The notes beneath the pieces are model-generated. The model had not been told where the DNA came from and did not search any database. It saw only the letters and a list, made by a program, of their open reading frames with translations. From positions 1-45,918 of the forward strand of contig JAGUYM010000001.1 in NCBI GenBank assembly GCA_020061305.1: a stretch of DNA of 45,918 nt, written 5' to 3'. Positions 1 through 7,318 of this stretch are shown piece by piece. Positions within the stretch are counted from its first letter, which is position 1; each line of letters starts with the position of its first letter. Position numbers and translations under genes: made by a program. Source of the DNA: Candidatus Woesebacteria bacterium (lineage in GTDB: Bacteria; Patescibacteriota; Microgenomatia; UBA8517).

Positions 1-2
1 CA

Positions 3-155
3 ATGATTTGTAAAGTTTGCAAATCACAGAACTATGTTACTGAAAGAAACAAGGTTAATATGGATGTAAAGGGCAATGCAAAACTTGAACTTAAAAAATG
101 GTGCCAAGTTTGTAAAAAACAAACACTTCACAAAGAAACAAGTAAATTAAAGTAA
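3..155 (+). CDS. rpmG: Ribosomal protein bL33
   Basis: This is a 50-residue zinc-ribbon protein of the large ribosomal subunit. Two CxxC pairs (CKVC at residues 3-6, CQVC at 34-37) would bind zinc, and the stretch YVTERNK followed by the LELKKWC block is diagnostic of bL33. The gene lies against the left edge of the window, so the annotated ATG may not be the true start; most bL33 proteins have a few more N-terminal residues before the first Cys pair. In many bacteria rpmG directly precedes secE-nusG; here secE comes only about 4 kb later, after unrelated genes. The ORF was too short for routine ORF listing but the family match is clear. Confidence 0.9.
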   Translation: MICKVCKSQNYVTERNKVNMDVKGNAKLELKKWCQVCKKQTLHKETSKLK

Positions 156-204
156 TTCGGTCAATTAATGATAGTTCGATTCTATCCAGCCTTGCAAAAA
201 AGTA

Positions 205-210
205 TATAAT
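205..210 (+). promoter_or_regulatory. -10 box of the Ca2+ exchanger gene
   Basis: A perfect TATAAT ends only 8 bases before the ATG at 219, so transcription would begin at or within about two bases of the start codon. There is no Shine-Dalgarno sequence in the 8-base gap, which supports a leaderless or nearly leaderless mRNA. The -35 box is weak. Confidence 0.6.
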
Positions 211-218
211 ACAAAACC

Positions 219-1328
219 ATGAATATTATTATTGATGTTTTTGTACTGATTTCATCCTTTTATTTAATTGCCCGAGTAATTGACAAATACTTTGTAGAGG
301 CTCTTGAGATAATCTCCAAAAAATTAAAACTATCATCAGACATATCTGGAGCCACCTTTATGGCAGTTGGCAGTAGCGCCCCCGAACTTTTTATTGCTAT
401 ATTTGCACTTTTTAGAATTTCACAATCAGAACAAGCAATTGGCTCAGGCACAATTGTAGGTTCGGCCATATTTAATATTCTTGTGATAATTGGCTTTTCT
501 GCTCTAGTAAAACATGCAGTTTTAACATGGCAACCAGTAATCCGAGATATGATTTTTTACATTTCATCGATACTTATACTACTTTTTGTATTTATAGATG
601 GTCAAGTAACGCTAATGGAAACTACATTGTTTCTATTATTTTACTTATTCTATATTTCATCCTTCCCCACTTGGAAAAAACTTTTCCCATATAAAATAAA
701 CTCCGATGAACTAGAAGAATTTGTAGCAAATAACAACGAAATTAAAGGCTCTAAATTACAACAATTTGTGGATAAACTTCTTTCATACTGTTTTGTAGAT
801 CTTAACAAAAAATCAAATTTATATAATCTGAATTTTTTAATATCCATAATCTTTTTGGCAGGTTTAAGTCATATTATGGTTGAATCGTCTATTTCTATCG
901 CCCACTTCTTACACATACCGGAGGTGGTTATCGGGCTTACTATACTAGCGGCGGGAACATCAATCCCCGACCTTCTGTCATCAATCAATGTCGCCAAAAG
1001 AGGAAAAGGAGATATGGCAGTTGCCAATGCTGTTGGGTCAAACATTTTTGATATTAACATAGGGCTGGGACTTCCTTGGTTTGTAATGCTCCTATTTACC
1101 AAAACTCCAATTGCAGTGTCAACGGAAGGATTATACTCATCAATATTTTTACTTCTTGCAACAGTAATTGCACTGTTTTTTCTTTTAATATCCAGTAAAT
1201 GGAAAATGGGTAGACATGCGGGAATATTACTTGTAATGCTGTATATTTTCTATCTTTTAAACCAAGCCGGAATAATGAAAGCAACTTTTTGTTTTTACTT
1301 ACCAAAAGAGATTTGTTTTGGAATTTAA
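219..1328 (+). CDS. NCKX-type Na+/Ca2+ (K+) exchanger
   Basis: A 369-residue polytopic membrane protein of the CaCA superfamily. Alpha-repeat 1 lies near residues 44-93 with GATFMAVGSSAPEL, and alpha-repeat 2 near 238-287 with GLTILAAGTSIPDL followed by GSNIFDINIGL. The acidic residue at position 278 sits where K+-dependent exchangers (SLC24/NCKX) carry the Asp linked to K+ dependence, while NCX proteins have Asn. The region between the repeats (TWQPVIRDMIFYI) and the C-terminal KWKMGRHAG also resemble NCKX more than the bacterial YrbG type. It most likely exports Ca2+ using the Na+ gradient. It stands alone and converges with gmd. The K+ dependence is inferred from residues I remember for NCKX2. 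Confidence 0.85.
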   Translation: MNIIIDVFVLISSFYLIARVIDKYFVEALEIISKKLKLSSDISGATFMAVGSSAPELFIAIFALFRISQSEQAIGSGTIVGSAIFNILVIIGFSALVKHAVLTWQPVIRDMIFYISSILILLFVFIDGQVTLMETTLFLLFYLFYISSFPTWKKLFPYKINSDELEEFVANNNEIKGSKLQQFVDKLLSYCFVDLNKKSNLYNLNFLISIIFLAGLSHIMVESSISIAHFLHIPEVVIGLTILAAGTSIPDLLSSINVAKRGKGDMAVANAVGSNIFDINIGLGLPWFVMLLFTKTPIAVSTEGLYSSIFLLLATVIALFFLLISSKWKMGRHAGILLVMLYIFYLLNQAGIMKATFCFYLPKEICFGI

Positions 1329-1355
1329 GCCTTGTCCTCACCCATAGTTTTGGTA

Positions 1356-1361
1356 TATAAT
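1356..1361 (+). promoter_or_regulatory. Orphan extended -10 box
   Basis: TATAAT, preceded by TGGTA, lies between the convergent NCKX and gmd genes on the plus strand. It is followed by a short dyad (CCCGATCCTATTCGG) but no plus-strand gene. It could start a short RNA or an antisense transcript across gmd, or be chance in AT-rich DNA. Confidence 0.3.
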
Positions 1362-1394
1362 CCCCCCGATCCTATTCGGCTCTACCTGTAGTAG

Positions 1395-2396
1395 TTACTT
1401 CAATCTTGCAATGTTTGCATCAACCATTATTTTTACCAAATCCTTAAATTTTGTTTTTGGAGTCCATTTTAAAATCTTTTTCGCCTTGGCTGGATTTCCT
1501 ACCAATGGCCCCGTTTCTGTGGGCCTGATAAATCTTTTATCAATTACCACAAAGTCCTCCCAATTTTTCCCTACATAACCAAAGGCTTCCTTACAAAGTT
1601 CCTTTATTGAATGCGTCTCCCCCGTTGCTATAACAAAATCATCGGGCTTGTCTTGCTGAAGCATTAACCACATTGCCTCAACAAAATCACCCGCAAAACC
1701 CCAATCTCTTTTTGCATCCAAGTTTCCCAAAGACACTTTTCCGTTTTTAAATAACGGCTCACCCTCTTCATTTAAATGCCTTGAAGTTCTAATTCCCAAC
1801 TTGGCACAGGCTGCTGCGTATGTAACTTTTTGTGTTACAAATCCCAGGTGTCTTCTTGGTGATTCATGGTTAAAAAGTATCCCATATGATGCGAAAAAAT
1901 TATAGCTTTTTCTGTAAATTTTAGTAATTGCATGAGCATATAATTTAGCTACAGCATATGGATTTGCTGGATTAAATGGAGTGTCTTCATTTTGTGGAAT
2001 CTCCTTGACCCAGCCAAACATTTCAGATGAAGAAGCCTGGTAAAACTTAGCCTTAGGATTTACATCCAGTGTTACATCCAATACTCGATGTGCCCCTAAC
2101 CCCGTAATCTCTGTCGTATAAATTGGCTGTTTAAAACTTTCTGAAGGGTGGCTTTGTGAGGCTAAATTATAGACTTCATCAGGTTTTACTTTTTGAATAA
2201 TTTCTCTAAGCGATACAGGGTCGAGTAAATCGCCTTGATACAAATTGAGATCATCTTGAATATGACCGATGTTGGCATAATTCTCATGTGAAGTCTTTCT
2301 GACAATCCCAACTACTTTGTACTTTTTCTTTAATAAAAGCTCAGCCAAATAAGAGCCATCTTGCCCCGTAATTCCGGTTATAAGCGCAGTTTTCAT
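1395..2396 (-). CDS. gmd: GDP-mannose 4,6-dehydratase
   Basis: A 333-residue short-chain dehydrogenase of the extended type that converts GDP-D-mannose to GDP-4-keto-6-deoxymannose, the precursor of GDP-rhamnose, GDP-fucose or perosamine. The NAD(P) Rossmann motif GITGQDG is at residues 8-14, the Ser/Glu catalytic pair in ASSSEMFG near 121-128, and the YxxxK pair at Tyr147/Lys151 within the family signature NPYAVAKLYAH. NHESPRRHLGFVTQKV is the typical GMD nucleotide-binding segment. Length is slightly below the usual 345-370. It is a single gene facing the NCKX gene; no reductase or epimerase follows here, so the final sugar cannot be told. Confidence 0.93.
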   Translation of the reverse strand: MKTALITGITGQDGSYLAELLLKKKYKVVGIVRKTSHENYANIGHIQDDLNLYQGDLLDPVSLREIIQKVKPDEVYNLASQSHPSESFKQPIYTTEITGLGAHRVLDVTLDVNPKAKFYQASSSEMFGWVKEIPQNEDTPFNPANPYAVAKLYAHAITKIYRKSYNFFASYGILFNHESPRRHLGFVTQKVTYAAACAKLGIRTSRHLNEEGEPLFKNGKVSLGNLDAKRDWGFAGDFVEAMWLMLQQDKPDDFVIATGETHSIKELCKEAFGYVGKNWEDFVVIDKRFIRPTETGPLVGNPAKAKKILKWTPKTKFKDLVKIMVDANIARLK

Positions 2397-2403
2397 TTTT
2401 AAC

Positions 2404-2432
2404 TTGACAAGATTATAGCATACACATACTAT
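2404..2432 (+). promoter_or_regulatory. Promoter of the dockerin-cohesin operon
   Basis: TTGACA (2404-2409) and TACTAT (2427-2432) are separated by 17 bases. The start site would fall at about 2439-2440, right before the GTG at 2442, so the message would be leaderless. Confidence 0.55.
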
Positions 2433-2441
2433 GAAAGTAGA

Positions 2442-2819
2442 GTGAAAAATATTCCTGCCCCAGCCAAAAGAATGGTTGCATTTGGGTTGGTTGTTGCATT
2501 AACCATCGCCCTTCCCCTTTTCATCTGGTCAGTTGTTAATATGAATTTTAATTTAAGGGAAAGAGCAAACACCACCTATACTGCAACGGTTACTACATCT
2601 CCAACAGAAACTTATTCTTCAACATCCACTTCAACAGGTTCGCCGACAAGTGTTCCCGGTGATGTAAATGGCGATGAAAAAGTAAATATGATTGATATTG
2701 GAATAGTAATAAGCAATTATAGTCAAGCCAATCCCAGTTCTGCGGATGGTGATTTAAATAATGATGGTAAAATTGATGTAGTTGACATTGGCATTGTAAT
2801 AGACAATTATCAATTATGA
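2442..2819 (+). CDS. Membrane-anchored dockerin protein
   Basis: A 125-residue protein with one N-terminal transmembrane helix (about residues 12-32), a Ser/Thr-rich linker and a C-terminal type I dockerin-like domain. The dockerin has two Ca2+-binding repeats, DVNGDEKVNMIDIGIVISNY near residue 74 and DLNNDGKIDVVDIGIVIDNY near 104, each with the DxNxDxxxxxxD loop followed by a helix. Dockerins bind cohesins; the next gene encodes a cohesin-like protein and overlaps by four bases (ATGA), so the two are translated together. The start is GTG: the upstream ATG at 2431 runs into a stop after four codons, and the promoter leaves no room for another start. Stalk motif LRERA follows the helix. Confidence 0.8.
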   Translation: MKNIPAPAKRMVAFGLVVALTIALPLFIWSVVNMNFNLRERANTTYTATVTTSPTETYSSTSTSTGSPTSVPGDVNGDEKVNMIDIGIVISNYSQANPSSADGDLNNDGKIDVVDIGIVIDNYQL

Positions 2820-3853
2820 ATAGATTTTCAAAGTCGCTGTTTTTTAGCTTTCTGGGCATATTAATTTTATTGGTGGGTGTTGCCGCAGGTGCCATATTGG
2901 TCAAGCAAAATCAAAATCTGGATGAAAAAGCTGCCCCATCATCAAGTGTCTCCATTTCTCCCGTTTTGCAAGAAGTTGGACAGGGAAATTCTTTTAGTTA
3001 TTTTGTAATTTCGTCAACAACCGATAATTTAATTACAGGTATTGATTTGAGACTAAAATATGACAAAGATATAATTGAGGTAACTTCAATCGAAAGGGGT
3101 GCGAGTTTGGGTGATTTTAACAACATAGTTAACTCAACATATGATAACAACAACGGAACAATTACCTACATTGCTTTTACATTGGATAAATCAAAAGCTA
3201 TAAGTGGGCAAAACTTAAATTTACTTAGAATAAATGCCAAGGTCAAGCCAAATTCTCCAAAAGCTACTTATACACTGTTATTTGATGAAACAAAAACAGT
3301 AGCATCAGCAGTTGAAGAAACAGAGAATGTTTTGATAACATTTAATCCAGGAAGTATCACGGTAATAGATCATCAAGACGAACCCCCCACTTATGGCGAA
3401 CCAAACTCATGTGGTGGAACATGTGGCAGTAATGGAAACTGTAGAGCAAACCTATATTGTTACAATGGTTTTTGTAGAAATCCAATTTGTGCCAACGAAA
3501 CAGATTGCACTTGTAGTGCGCCCACCACAACGGCAACGGCCAAAGCTACTATCAAATCAATTGCCAAAACAAAATCAACTGCCACACCAACTTCTCAGCC
3601 TAAAGGTGGTTTAGAAAATCAAATAAATAGCTCTCCTTTACCTGGTTTTATCTACTCGACTGACGAGCCAGATTATAATTTGCCAACTGATGCATCTAGC
3701 GTCTCTAAATCTCCCCAAAATGAATTTTTAGAAGATCTGTTAAACTTTTTGCCTTATATTTTGGCAGTGGGGGCAGGTGTTGTAATAATTTTAGTAATAT
3801 TGAAGAAAAGAAAGGATAAAATTCCACACATTGTTCCCCCGCAAAATATTTGA
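2816..3853 (+). CDS. Cohesin-like surface protein with Cys-rich domain
   Basis: A 345-residue protein anchored at both ends. An N-terminal helix (about 9-30) is followed by the stalk LDEKA, then a cohesin-like beta-sandwich (about 43-185) with the typical GIDLRLKYDKDIIEV and LLRINAKV segments. A small domain with eight or more Cys (about 198-233; GTCGSNGNC, YCYNGFC, DCTC) follows, then a Thr/Lys/Pro-rich linker and a C-terminal helix (about 311-333) ending in KKRKDK. The pairing with the dockerin gene just upstream suggests that the two bind on the cell surface through a Ca2+-dependent contact. The Cys-rich piece recurs, as I recall, in Microgenomates surface proteins. The ligand is unknown. 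Confidence 0.75.
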   Translation: MNRFSKSLFFSFLGILILLVGVAAGAILVKQNQNLDEKAAPSSSVSISPVLQEVGQGNSFSYFVISSTTDNLITGIDLRLKYDKDIIEVTSIERGASLGDFNNIVNSTYDNNNGTITYIAFTLDKSKAISGQNLNLLRINAKVKPNSPKATYTLLFDETKTVASAVEETENVLITFNPGSITVIDHQDEPPTYGEPNSCGGTCGSNGNCRANLYCYNGFCRNPICANETDCTCSAPTTTATAKATIKSIAKTKSTATPTSQPKGGLENQINSSPLPGFIYSTDEPDYNLPTDASSVSKSPQNEFLEDLLNFLPYILAVGAGVVIILVILKKRKDKIPHIVPPQNI

Positions 3854-3859
3854 TATAAT
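3831..3859 (+). promoter_or_regulatory. Promoter of the rpsU-secE-nusG-rplKA operon
   Basis: TTGTTC (3831-3836) and a perfect extended -10, TGATATAAT (TATAAT at 3854-3859), are 17 bases apart. The start site near 3866 gives a leader of about 30 bases that can fold into a small hairpin (CATCC/GGATG) and carries the ribosome-binding site GAGAGGTG before the rpsU start. Confidence 0.7.
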
Positions 3860-3894
3860 TTCATCCTGATTGGGATGAGAGGTGTTATATTTTT

Positions 3895-4092
3895 ATGTTT
3901 GTCGTTAAGAAAAAACAAGGTGAATCTGATGATGCATTGTTATCAAGATTTAGAAAAAAAGTAGTCCTTTCTGGCCTGCTTCTTGAAATGCGTGATAGAG
4001 ATAGGTACAAAAAACCTTCCGAAAAAAAGAAGGAGAAAAAGTACAGAATAGAATTCCAAAAATATTTAGAAAAGAAACGAAATAATTACTAA
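3895..4092 (+). CDS. rpsU: Ribosomal protein bS21
   Basis: A 65-residue, very basic protein of the small subunit. The N-terminal VVKKKQGESDDALLSRFRKK matches the bS21 pattern (acidic SDDALLSRF, then the basic helix), and the C-terminal half is Lys/Arg-rich (KKPSEKKKEKKYR). It starts the operon that continues with secE two bases later. bS21 sits near the anti-Shine-Dalgarno end of 16S rRNA; its presence is notable beside the many candidate leaderless genes here, though no functional link can be read from the sequence. Confidence 0.9.
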   Translation: MFVVKKKQGESDDALLSRFRKKVVLSGLLLEMRDRDRYKKPSEKKKEKKYRIEFQKYLEKKRNNY

Positions 4093-4093
4093 T

Positions 4094-4279
4094 ATGCAAA
4101 AGGTCATTTCTTTTTCAAGAGAAGTTGTCATTGAACTTAAAAAGGTTACTTGGCCAAAAAGAAATGAAGTGATAAACTATCTGGGCTTAGTAATTGCAAT
4201 CTCTGCAATAATCGCAAGTTTTGTTGGTATAATTGATTTTTCTTTAACCAAGGGATTTGAAAAATTATTAATTAACTAA
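4094..4279 (+). CDS. secE: Preprotein translocase subunit SecE
   Basis: A 61-residue single-span protein. The amphipathic N-terminal helix ends in the signature ELKKVTWPKRNEV (about residues 15-27), followed by one transmembrane helix (about 29-50). This is the short SecE form common in most bacteria. It stabilises SecY in the Sec channel that must export the many surface proteins in this window. It lies between rpsU and nusG with one- or two-base gaps, the classical secE-nusG arrangement. Confidence 0.95.
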   Translation: MQKVISFSREVVIELKKVTWPKRNEVINYLGLVIAISAIIASFVGIIDFSLTKGFEKLLIN

Positions 4280-4280
4280 T

Positions 4281-4886
4281 ATGGACAATAATCACATTAA
4301 TGAAAAGGGCACAGGAAACAAAAAAATTCCGGGCCACATTGTAATTTCTCAGACTTCTGACCCAAAGGCAAAGTGGTTTGTAGTCCACACCGCCTCAGGC
4401 CACGAGGTGAGGGTTATGGAAACTCTAAGGCAAAGGGTTGAAACAATGAACCTTAAAGACAGTGTTTTTGAGATGCTTGTCCCCACACAGGATAAAATTG
4501 TCATAAGGGGTGGTAAGAAACAGCAAATCAAAGAAAAAATATTTCCCGGTTATCTTTTGGTCAAAATGATTCTTGATGATAACACATGGCTTTCAGTCAG
4601 AACAACAGCTGGTATCACAGGATTTGTAGGAACAGGAAATAAACCAACTCCCCTTTCTGAAAAAGAGGTTGAAAATATACAAAAATTCGTAAGCTCCCCA
4701 GCTCCAAGATTTAAAACTAAATTTTCTGTTGGTGAAGCAGTTAAAATTACTGATGGTCCATTCAGTGACTTTTTGGGAACAATTCATGAACTTGATGAGG
4801 AAAAGGGCAAAGTTAAAGTATTGGTTAGTATCTTTGGAAGAGAAACGCCGGTAGAACTAGACTTCTTACAAATTACTAAAATATAA
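4281..4886 (+). CDS. nusG: Transcription factor NusG
   Basis: A 201-residue elongation/antitermination factor. After a non-conserved N-terminal extension of about 30 residues the NGN domain starts at KWFVVHTASGHE (about residue 31), with the core FPGYLLVKM near 90; the KOW domain is at about 148-178 (FSVGEAVKITDGPFSDF and GKVKVLVSIFGR). NusG binds RNA polymerase and couples it to Rho or the ribosome. The extension, rich in Asn, Lys and Gly, is unusual in length but could also mean that translation begins at a later codon; the four-base distance to the secE stop favours the longer form. Confidence 0.95.
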   Translation: MDNNHINEKGTGNKKIPGHIVISQTSDPKAKWFVVHTASGHEVRVMETLRQRVETMNLKDSVFEMLVPTQDKIVIRGGKKQQIKEKIFPGYLLVKMILDDNTWLSVRTTAGITGFVGTGNKPTPLSEKEVENIQKFVSSPAPRFKTKFSVGEAVKITDGPFSDFLGTIHELDEEKGKVKVLVSIFGRETPVELDFLQITKI

Positions 4887-4890
4887 AGAT

Positions 4891-5313
4891 ATGGCAAAAA
4901 AAGTAAAAACAATTGTAAAAATTAATTTAAAAGGAGGAGAAGCTACTCCAGCTCCACCTGTTGGAACTGCACTTGGTCAGCACGGTGTTTCTTTAATGGA
5001 TTTTGTTAAGGAATATAATGACAGGACAAAAGATTTTAAGGGTCAGGTCTGTCCTGCTGTTATTACAATTTTTGAAGATAGAAGCTTTGAGTTCATAATT
5101 AAAAAGGCCCCTGTTTCTGAAATGATTAAGAAAAGGCTAGGTTTAGAAAAAGGTTCAGGAACTGCAGGAAGAGAAACTATTGCAACTCTCTCAAAACAGC
5201 AGGCAGAGGAAATTGCAAAAGACAAAATGGATGATTTAAATACTAAAGATGTGGGCAGGGCAGCTAGAATTGTAGCTGGAACTGCCAGGAGTATGGGAAT
5301 TAAAACAGAATGA
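4891..5313 (+). CDS. rplK: Ribosomal protein uL11
   Basis: A 140-residue protein of the GTPase-associated centre. [19 protein letters not shown] (about residues 15-33) is the uL11 N-terminal signature, and [22 protein letters not shown] near the C-terminus is the rRNA-binding end. Length and order are standard. The stop codon TGA overlaps the ATG of rplA (ATGA), showing that TGA terminates translation in this organism. Confidence 0.96.
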   Translation: MAKKVKTIVKINLKGGEATPAPPVGTALGQHGVSLMDFVKEYNDRTKDFKGQVCPAVITIFEDRSFEFIIKKAPVSEMIKKRLGLEKGSGTAGRETIATLSKQQAEEIAKDKMDDLNTKDVGRAARIVAGTARSMGIKTE

Positions 5314-5858
5314 AAAATCCAACCTTTTACCAATTAGCCGAAGCTGTCGAACTTGTTAAAAAGTCCGATCACTCAAAATTTGATGGAACCATGGAATTAC
5401 ATTTGGTAACCAAAAAAAGTGGTTTAAGTTTTAATCTGACACTACCCCATCCATTTGGAAAACAGAAAAAGGTTGAAGTGGCCAATGATTCTACACTTAA
5501 AAAATTGGCAGAAGGTAAAATTGATTTTGATGTTTTGTTGGCAACTCCTGATATGATGCCAAAGTTAGCTGTGTTTGCAAAAGTTTTAGGGCCAAAAGGC
5601 TTAATGCCAAATCCTAAAAATGGAACTATTATAAAAAATGAGAAAGACGCAAACAAATTTAATGCCAACAGTATGTCTATAAAAACAGAAAAAACTCAAC
5701 CGCTTATTCACACAAGTTTTGGCAAAGTGTCACAAAAAACAGAAGAATTGGTCAAAAACGCAGAAACAATAATTGAAACAATTGGAGGATCAAAACAAAT
5801 AGTCAAAGCCTTTATGAAGTCCACAATGAGCCCTTCAGTTAAACTGCAGTTGAATTAA
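5310..5858 (+). CDS. rplA: Ribosomal protein uL1, compact form
   Basis: A 182-residue L1-stalk protein that binds 23S rRNA and usually represses its own operon. Recognisable segments are [20 protein letters not shown] (about 88-107), KNGTI, and [20 protein letters not shown] near 136-155. Compared with the usual 225-235 residues it lacks about 20 residues of the N-terminal basic region, and most of one strand-helix unit of the middle domain: the segment between VEVANDS and [12 protein letters not shown] is much shorter than in E. coli. The four-base overlap with rplK fixes the start. The gene appears intact, so this is a reduced, not broken, protein. Confidence 0.93.
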   Translation: MKNPTFYQLAEAVELVKKSDHSKFDGTMELHLVTKKSGLSFNLTLPHPFGKQKKVEVANDSTLKKLAEGKIDFDVLLATPDMMPKLAVFAKVLGPKGLMPNPKNGTIIKNEKDANKFNANSMSIKTEKTQPLIHTSFGKVSQKTEELVKNAETIIETIGGSKQIVKAFMKSTMSPSVKLQLN

Positions 5859-5898
5859 GTTACCTAAGTAACACTTAATAGTTATAACATAACAAAAT

Positions 5899-5926
5899 AA
5901 CTATTTACTTTTATTATTAAATAGTT
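5899..5926. repeat. AT-rich inverted repeat after rplA
   Basis: AACTATTTA and TAAATAGTT form a 9-bp stem around a 10-base loop in the 79-base gap between rplA and the Gly-rich ORF. It has no GC and no T-run, so it is a poor intrinsic terminator; it may be a processing or regulatory element. Confidence 0.45.
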
Positions 5927-5937
5927 TATAAATAATC

Positions 5938-6228
5938 ATGAGTTTCTTTGGTAATTTATTTGGCAGTGGAGGAGGAACAGAAGGTGGATCTGGAGCTTCA
6001 CAAGAAAAAGCACAAAAGCCAATTATTAATCCCAATGAAGAACGAAGTAGAATTAATGCAGCCAAAAATCGTATGCAAGATTATATGGAAAATTCTGGCG
6101 GTTCGCAAGGAAGTACAGAAGCTGTACCAGGTGCAAGTGGGGATGGTAATGTAAGACCCATTTTAACTCTCAATCCAACAGAAAAAAGGCAACCCAAATT
6201 TACAAGAAGGAGTGATACTGGAGCTTGA
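5938..6228 (+). CDS. Gly/Ser-rich small protein, unknown
   Basis: A 96-residue protein I do not recognise. It begins MSFFGNLFGSGGG, has Gly/Ser-rich patches at about 8-22 and 53-70, one predicted helix (about 33-50, NEERSRINAAKNRMQDYMEN) and a basic C-terminus with RRSD. It lacks a signal peptide or transmembrane segment. It sits between rplA and rplJ, which are usually adjacent. No good Shine-Dalgarno site precedes the ATG. The composition and the helix suggest a mostly disordered cytoplasmic protein. An overlapping +1 frame is also open for 68 codons, but the chosen frame ends neatly before the rplJ promoter. Confidence 0.6.
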   Translation: MSFFGNLFGSGGGTEGGSGASQEKAQKPIINPNEERSRINAAKNRMQDYMENSGGSQGSTEAVPGASGDGNVRPILTLNPTEKRQPKFTRRSDTGA

Positions 6229-6253
6229 TTTAAAATTCATCTTACTTTATAAT
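6225..6253 (+). promoter_or_regulatory. Promoter of rplJ-rplL
   Basis: TTGATT (6225-6230) and a perfect TATAAT (6248-6253) are 17 bases apart. The start site near 6260 leaves a leader of about 44 bases, ending in the ribosome-binding site TGAGGA. This gives the stoichiometrically abundant L10/L12 genes their own promoter apart from rplKA. Confidence 0.7.
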
Positions 6254-6303
6254 ACGATTTGTCCATAGAAAGTGTGCACAAAAGTAAGTCGCACTGAGGA
6301 ATT

Positions 6304-6837
6304 ATGAATAAAGTATCAGATAAAAAACAAAAGAAAATTGAGTTGGTTACTAAACTAACTCCTACACTCAGAACAGCTTCATCTGTGGTTTTAGTAAATT
6401 ACACAGGTCTTTCAGTTAAATTACAACAGGAATTAAAATCCAAACTTAAAGAAGTTGATTCAGATATTGTTGTTGTCAAAAATACTTTAATCAAAAGAGC
6501 ATTAGAGTCAGCAAATTTAAAAAATGAATCCATAAATGAAAATGTACTTTCTGGCCAAACAGCCTTAGTAGTTTCAAAAGGTGATAGTATTTCAGCAATC
6601 CAAGTTTTAGGTAATTTTGCCAAAACCAATAACATCCCTCAATTTAAAGTAGGTTTTGTGGATGGAAATTTCTATCAAACTGAAGGGCTAATTAAAATCT
6701 CAACACTTCCAAACAAAGAGGTATTGTATGCCCAAGTTATTGGATCGTTAATGTCTCCAATGTCCGGGTTGGTCGGAACTTTAAATGGAAATATGCAGAA
6801 ATTATTGTATATATTAGATCAAAAAAGCCACAGTTAG
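6304..6837 (+). CDS. rplJ: Ribosomal protein uL10
   Basis: A 177-residue protein that forms the base of the L7/L12 stalk. The N-terminal rRNA-binding domain shows the usual pattern SVVLVNYTGLSVKLQQELKSKL (from about residue 26; shown in part here as VLVNYTGLSV), KNTLIKRAL near 60, and the C-terminal helix that carries L12 dimers ends the protein. TALVVSKGD and VGFVDGNFY are typical mid-domain strands. Followed by rplL after a 75-base spacer. Confidence 0.94.
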   Translation: MNKVSDKKQKKIELVTKLTPTLRTASSVVLVNYTGLSVKLQQELKSKLKEVDSDIVVVKNTLIKRALESANLKNESINENVLSGQTALVVSKGDSISAIQVLGNFAKTNNIPQFKVGFVDGNFYQTEGLIKISTLPNKEVLYAQVIGSLMSPMSGLVGTLNGNMQKLLYILDQKSHS

Positions 6838-6912
6838 ATAAGCCTTAGGCTATCGAATGTGGCCTCATGAGGTATGTTAAAACATTATCTCATTGAGGGA
6901 GGTGAGTACAAT

Positions 6913-7317
6913 ATGGCAGAAGAAAAAAAATTATCTAAAAAAGTTGAAGAATTAGTTGAGGAAATAAGTAAACTTACAGTACTCGACCTTTCTGAATTAG
7001 TAACCGCACTTCAAGATAAACTTGGAGTGTCAGCCGTTGCACCAGTTGCAGCAGCACCAGCAGCAGCACCAGCTGGCGAGGCAAGCACAGCCGCAGAAGC
7101 AGATGGTGGTGGAACCGTTGTTATGACAGCTTCAGGTGACAATAAGATTGCAGTTATTAAAGCGCTTCGTGAAATTAACCAAAATCTTGGTCTTCAAGAA
7201 GCAAAAGCAGCAACTGAAAACTTACCATTTACAGTAATTGAAAATGGAAAACCAGAAGATGCAAAGGCGGCCGCCGATAAGCTTAAGGCCGCAGGCGCCA
7301 CGGTAGAAGTTAAATAA
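6913..7317 (+). CDS. rplL: Ribosomal protein bL12
   Basis: A 134-residue stalk protein. The N-terminal dimerisation helices (to about residue 40) are followed by an Ala/Pro hinge (about 41-60) and a C-terminal domain ending GATVEVK, with the factor-binding EAKAATENLP segment. The start chosen is the ATG preceded by GGGAGGTGAG at 6896-6906, a strong Shine-Dalgarno site; an in-frame ATG at 6874 would add 13 residues absent from the family. The 75-base gap after rplJ contains a short dyad (CCTCATGAGG) and may set the higher L12 yield. Confidence 0.95.
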   Translation: MAEEKKLSKKVEELVEEISKLTVLDLSELVTALQDKLGVSAVAPVAAAPAAAPAGEASTAAEADGGGTVVMTASGDNKIAVIKALREINQNLGLQEAKAATENLPFTVIENGKPEDAKAAADKLKAAGATVEVK

Positions 7318-7318
7318 T

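Noticed and set aside
1329-1394. Possible tRNA remnant behind TATAAT (TCGGCTCTACCTGTAGTAG)
   Set aside because: No acceptor or T arm can be paired; left only as an orphan -10 box.
3867-3878. 12-base word TGATTGGGATGA shared by the rpsU leader and the sigma-factor leader (24226)
   Set aside because: Matches of this length are expected by chance in 46 kb; the two sites differ in position relative to the start.
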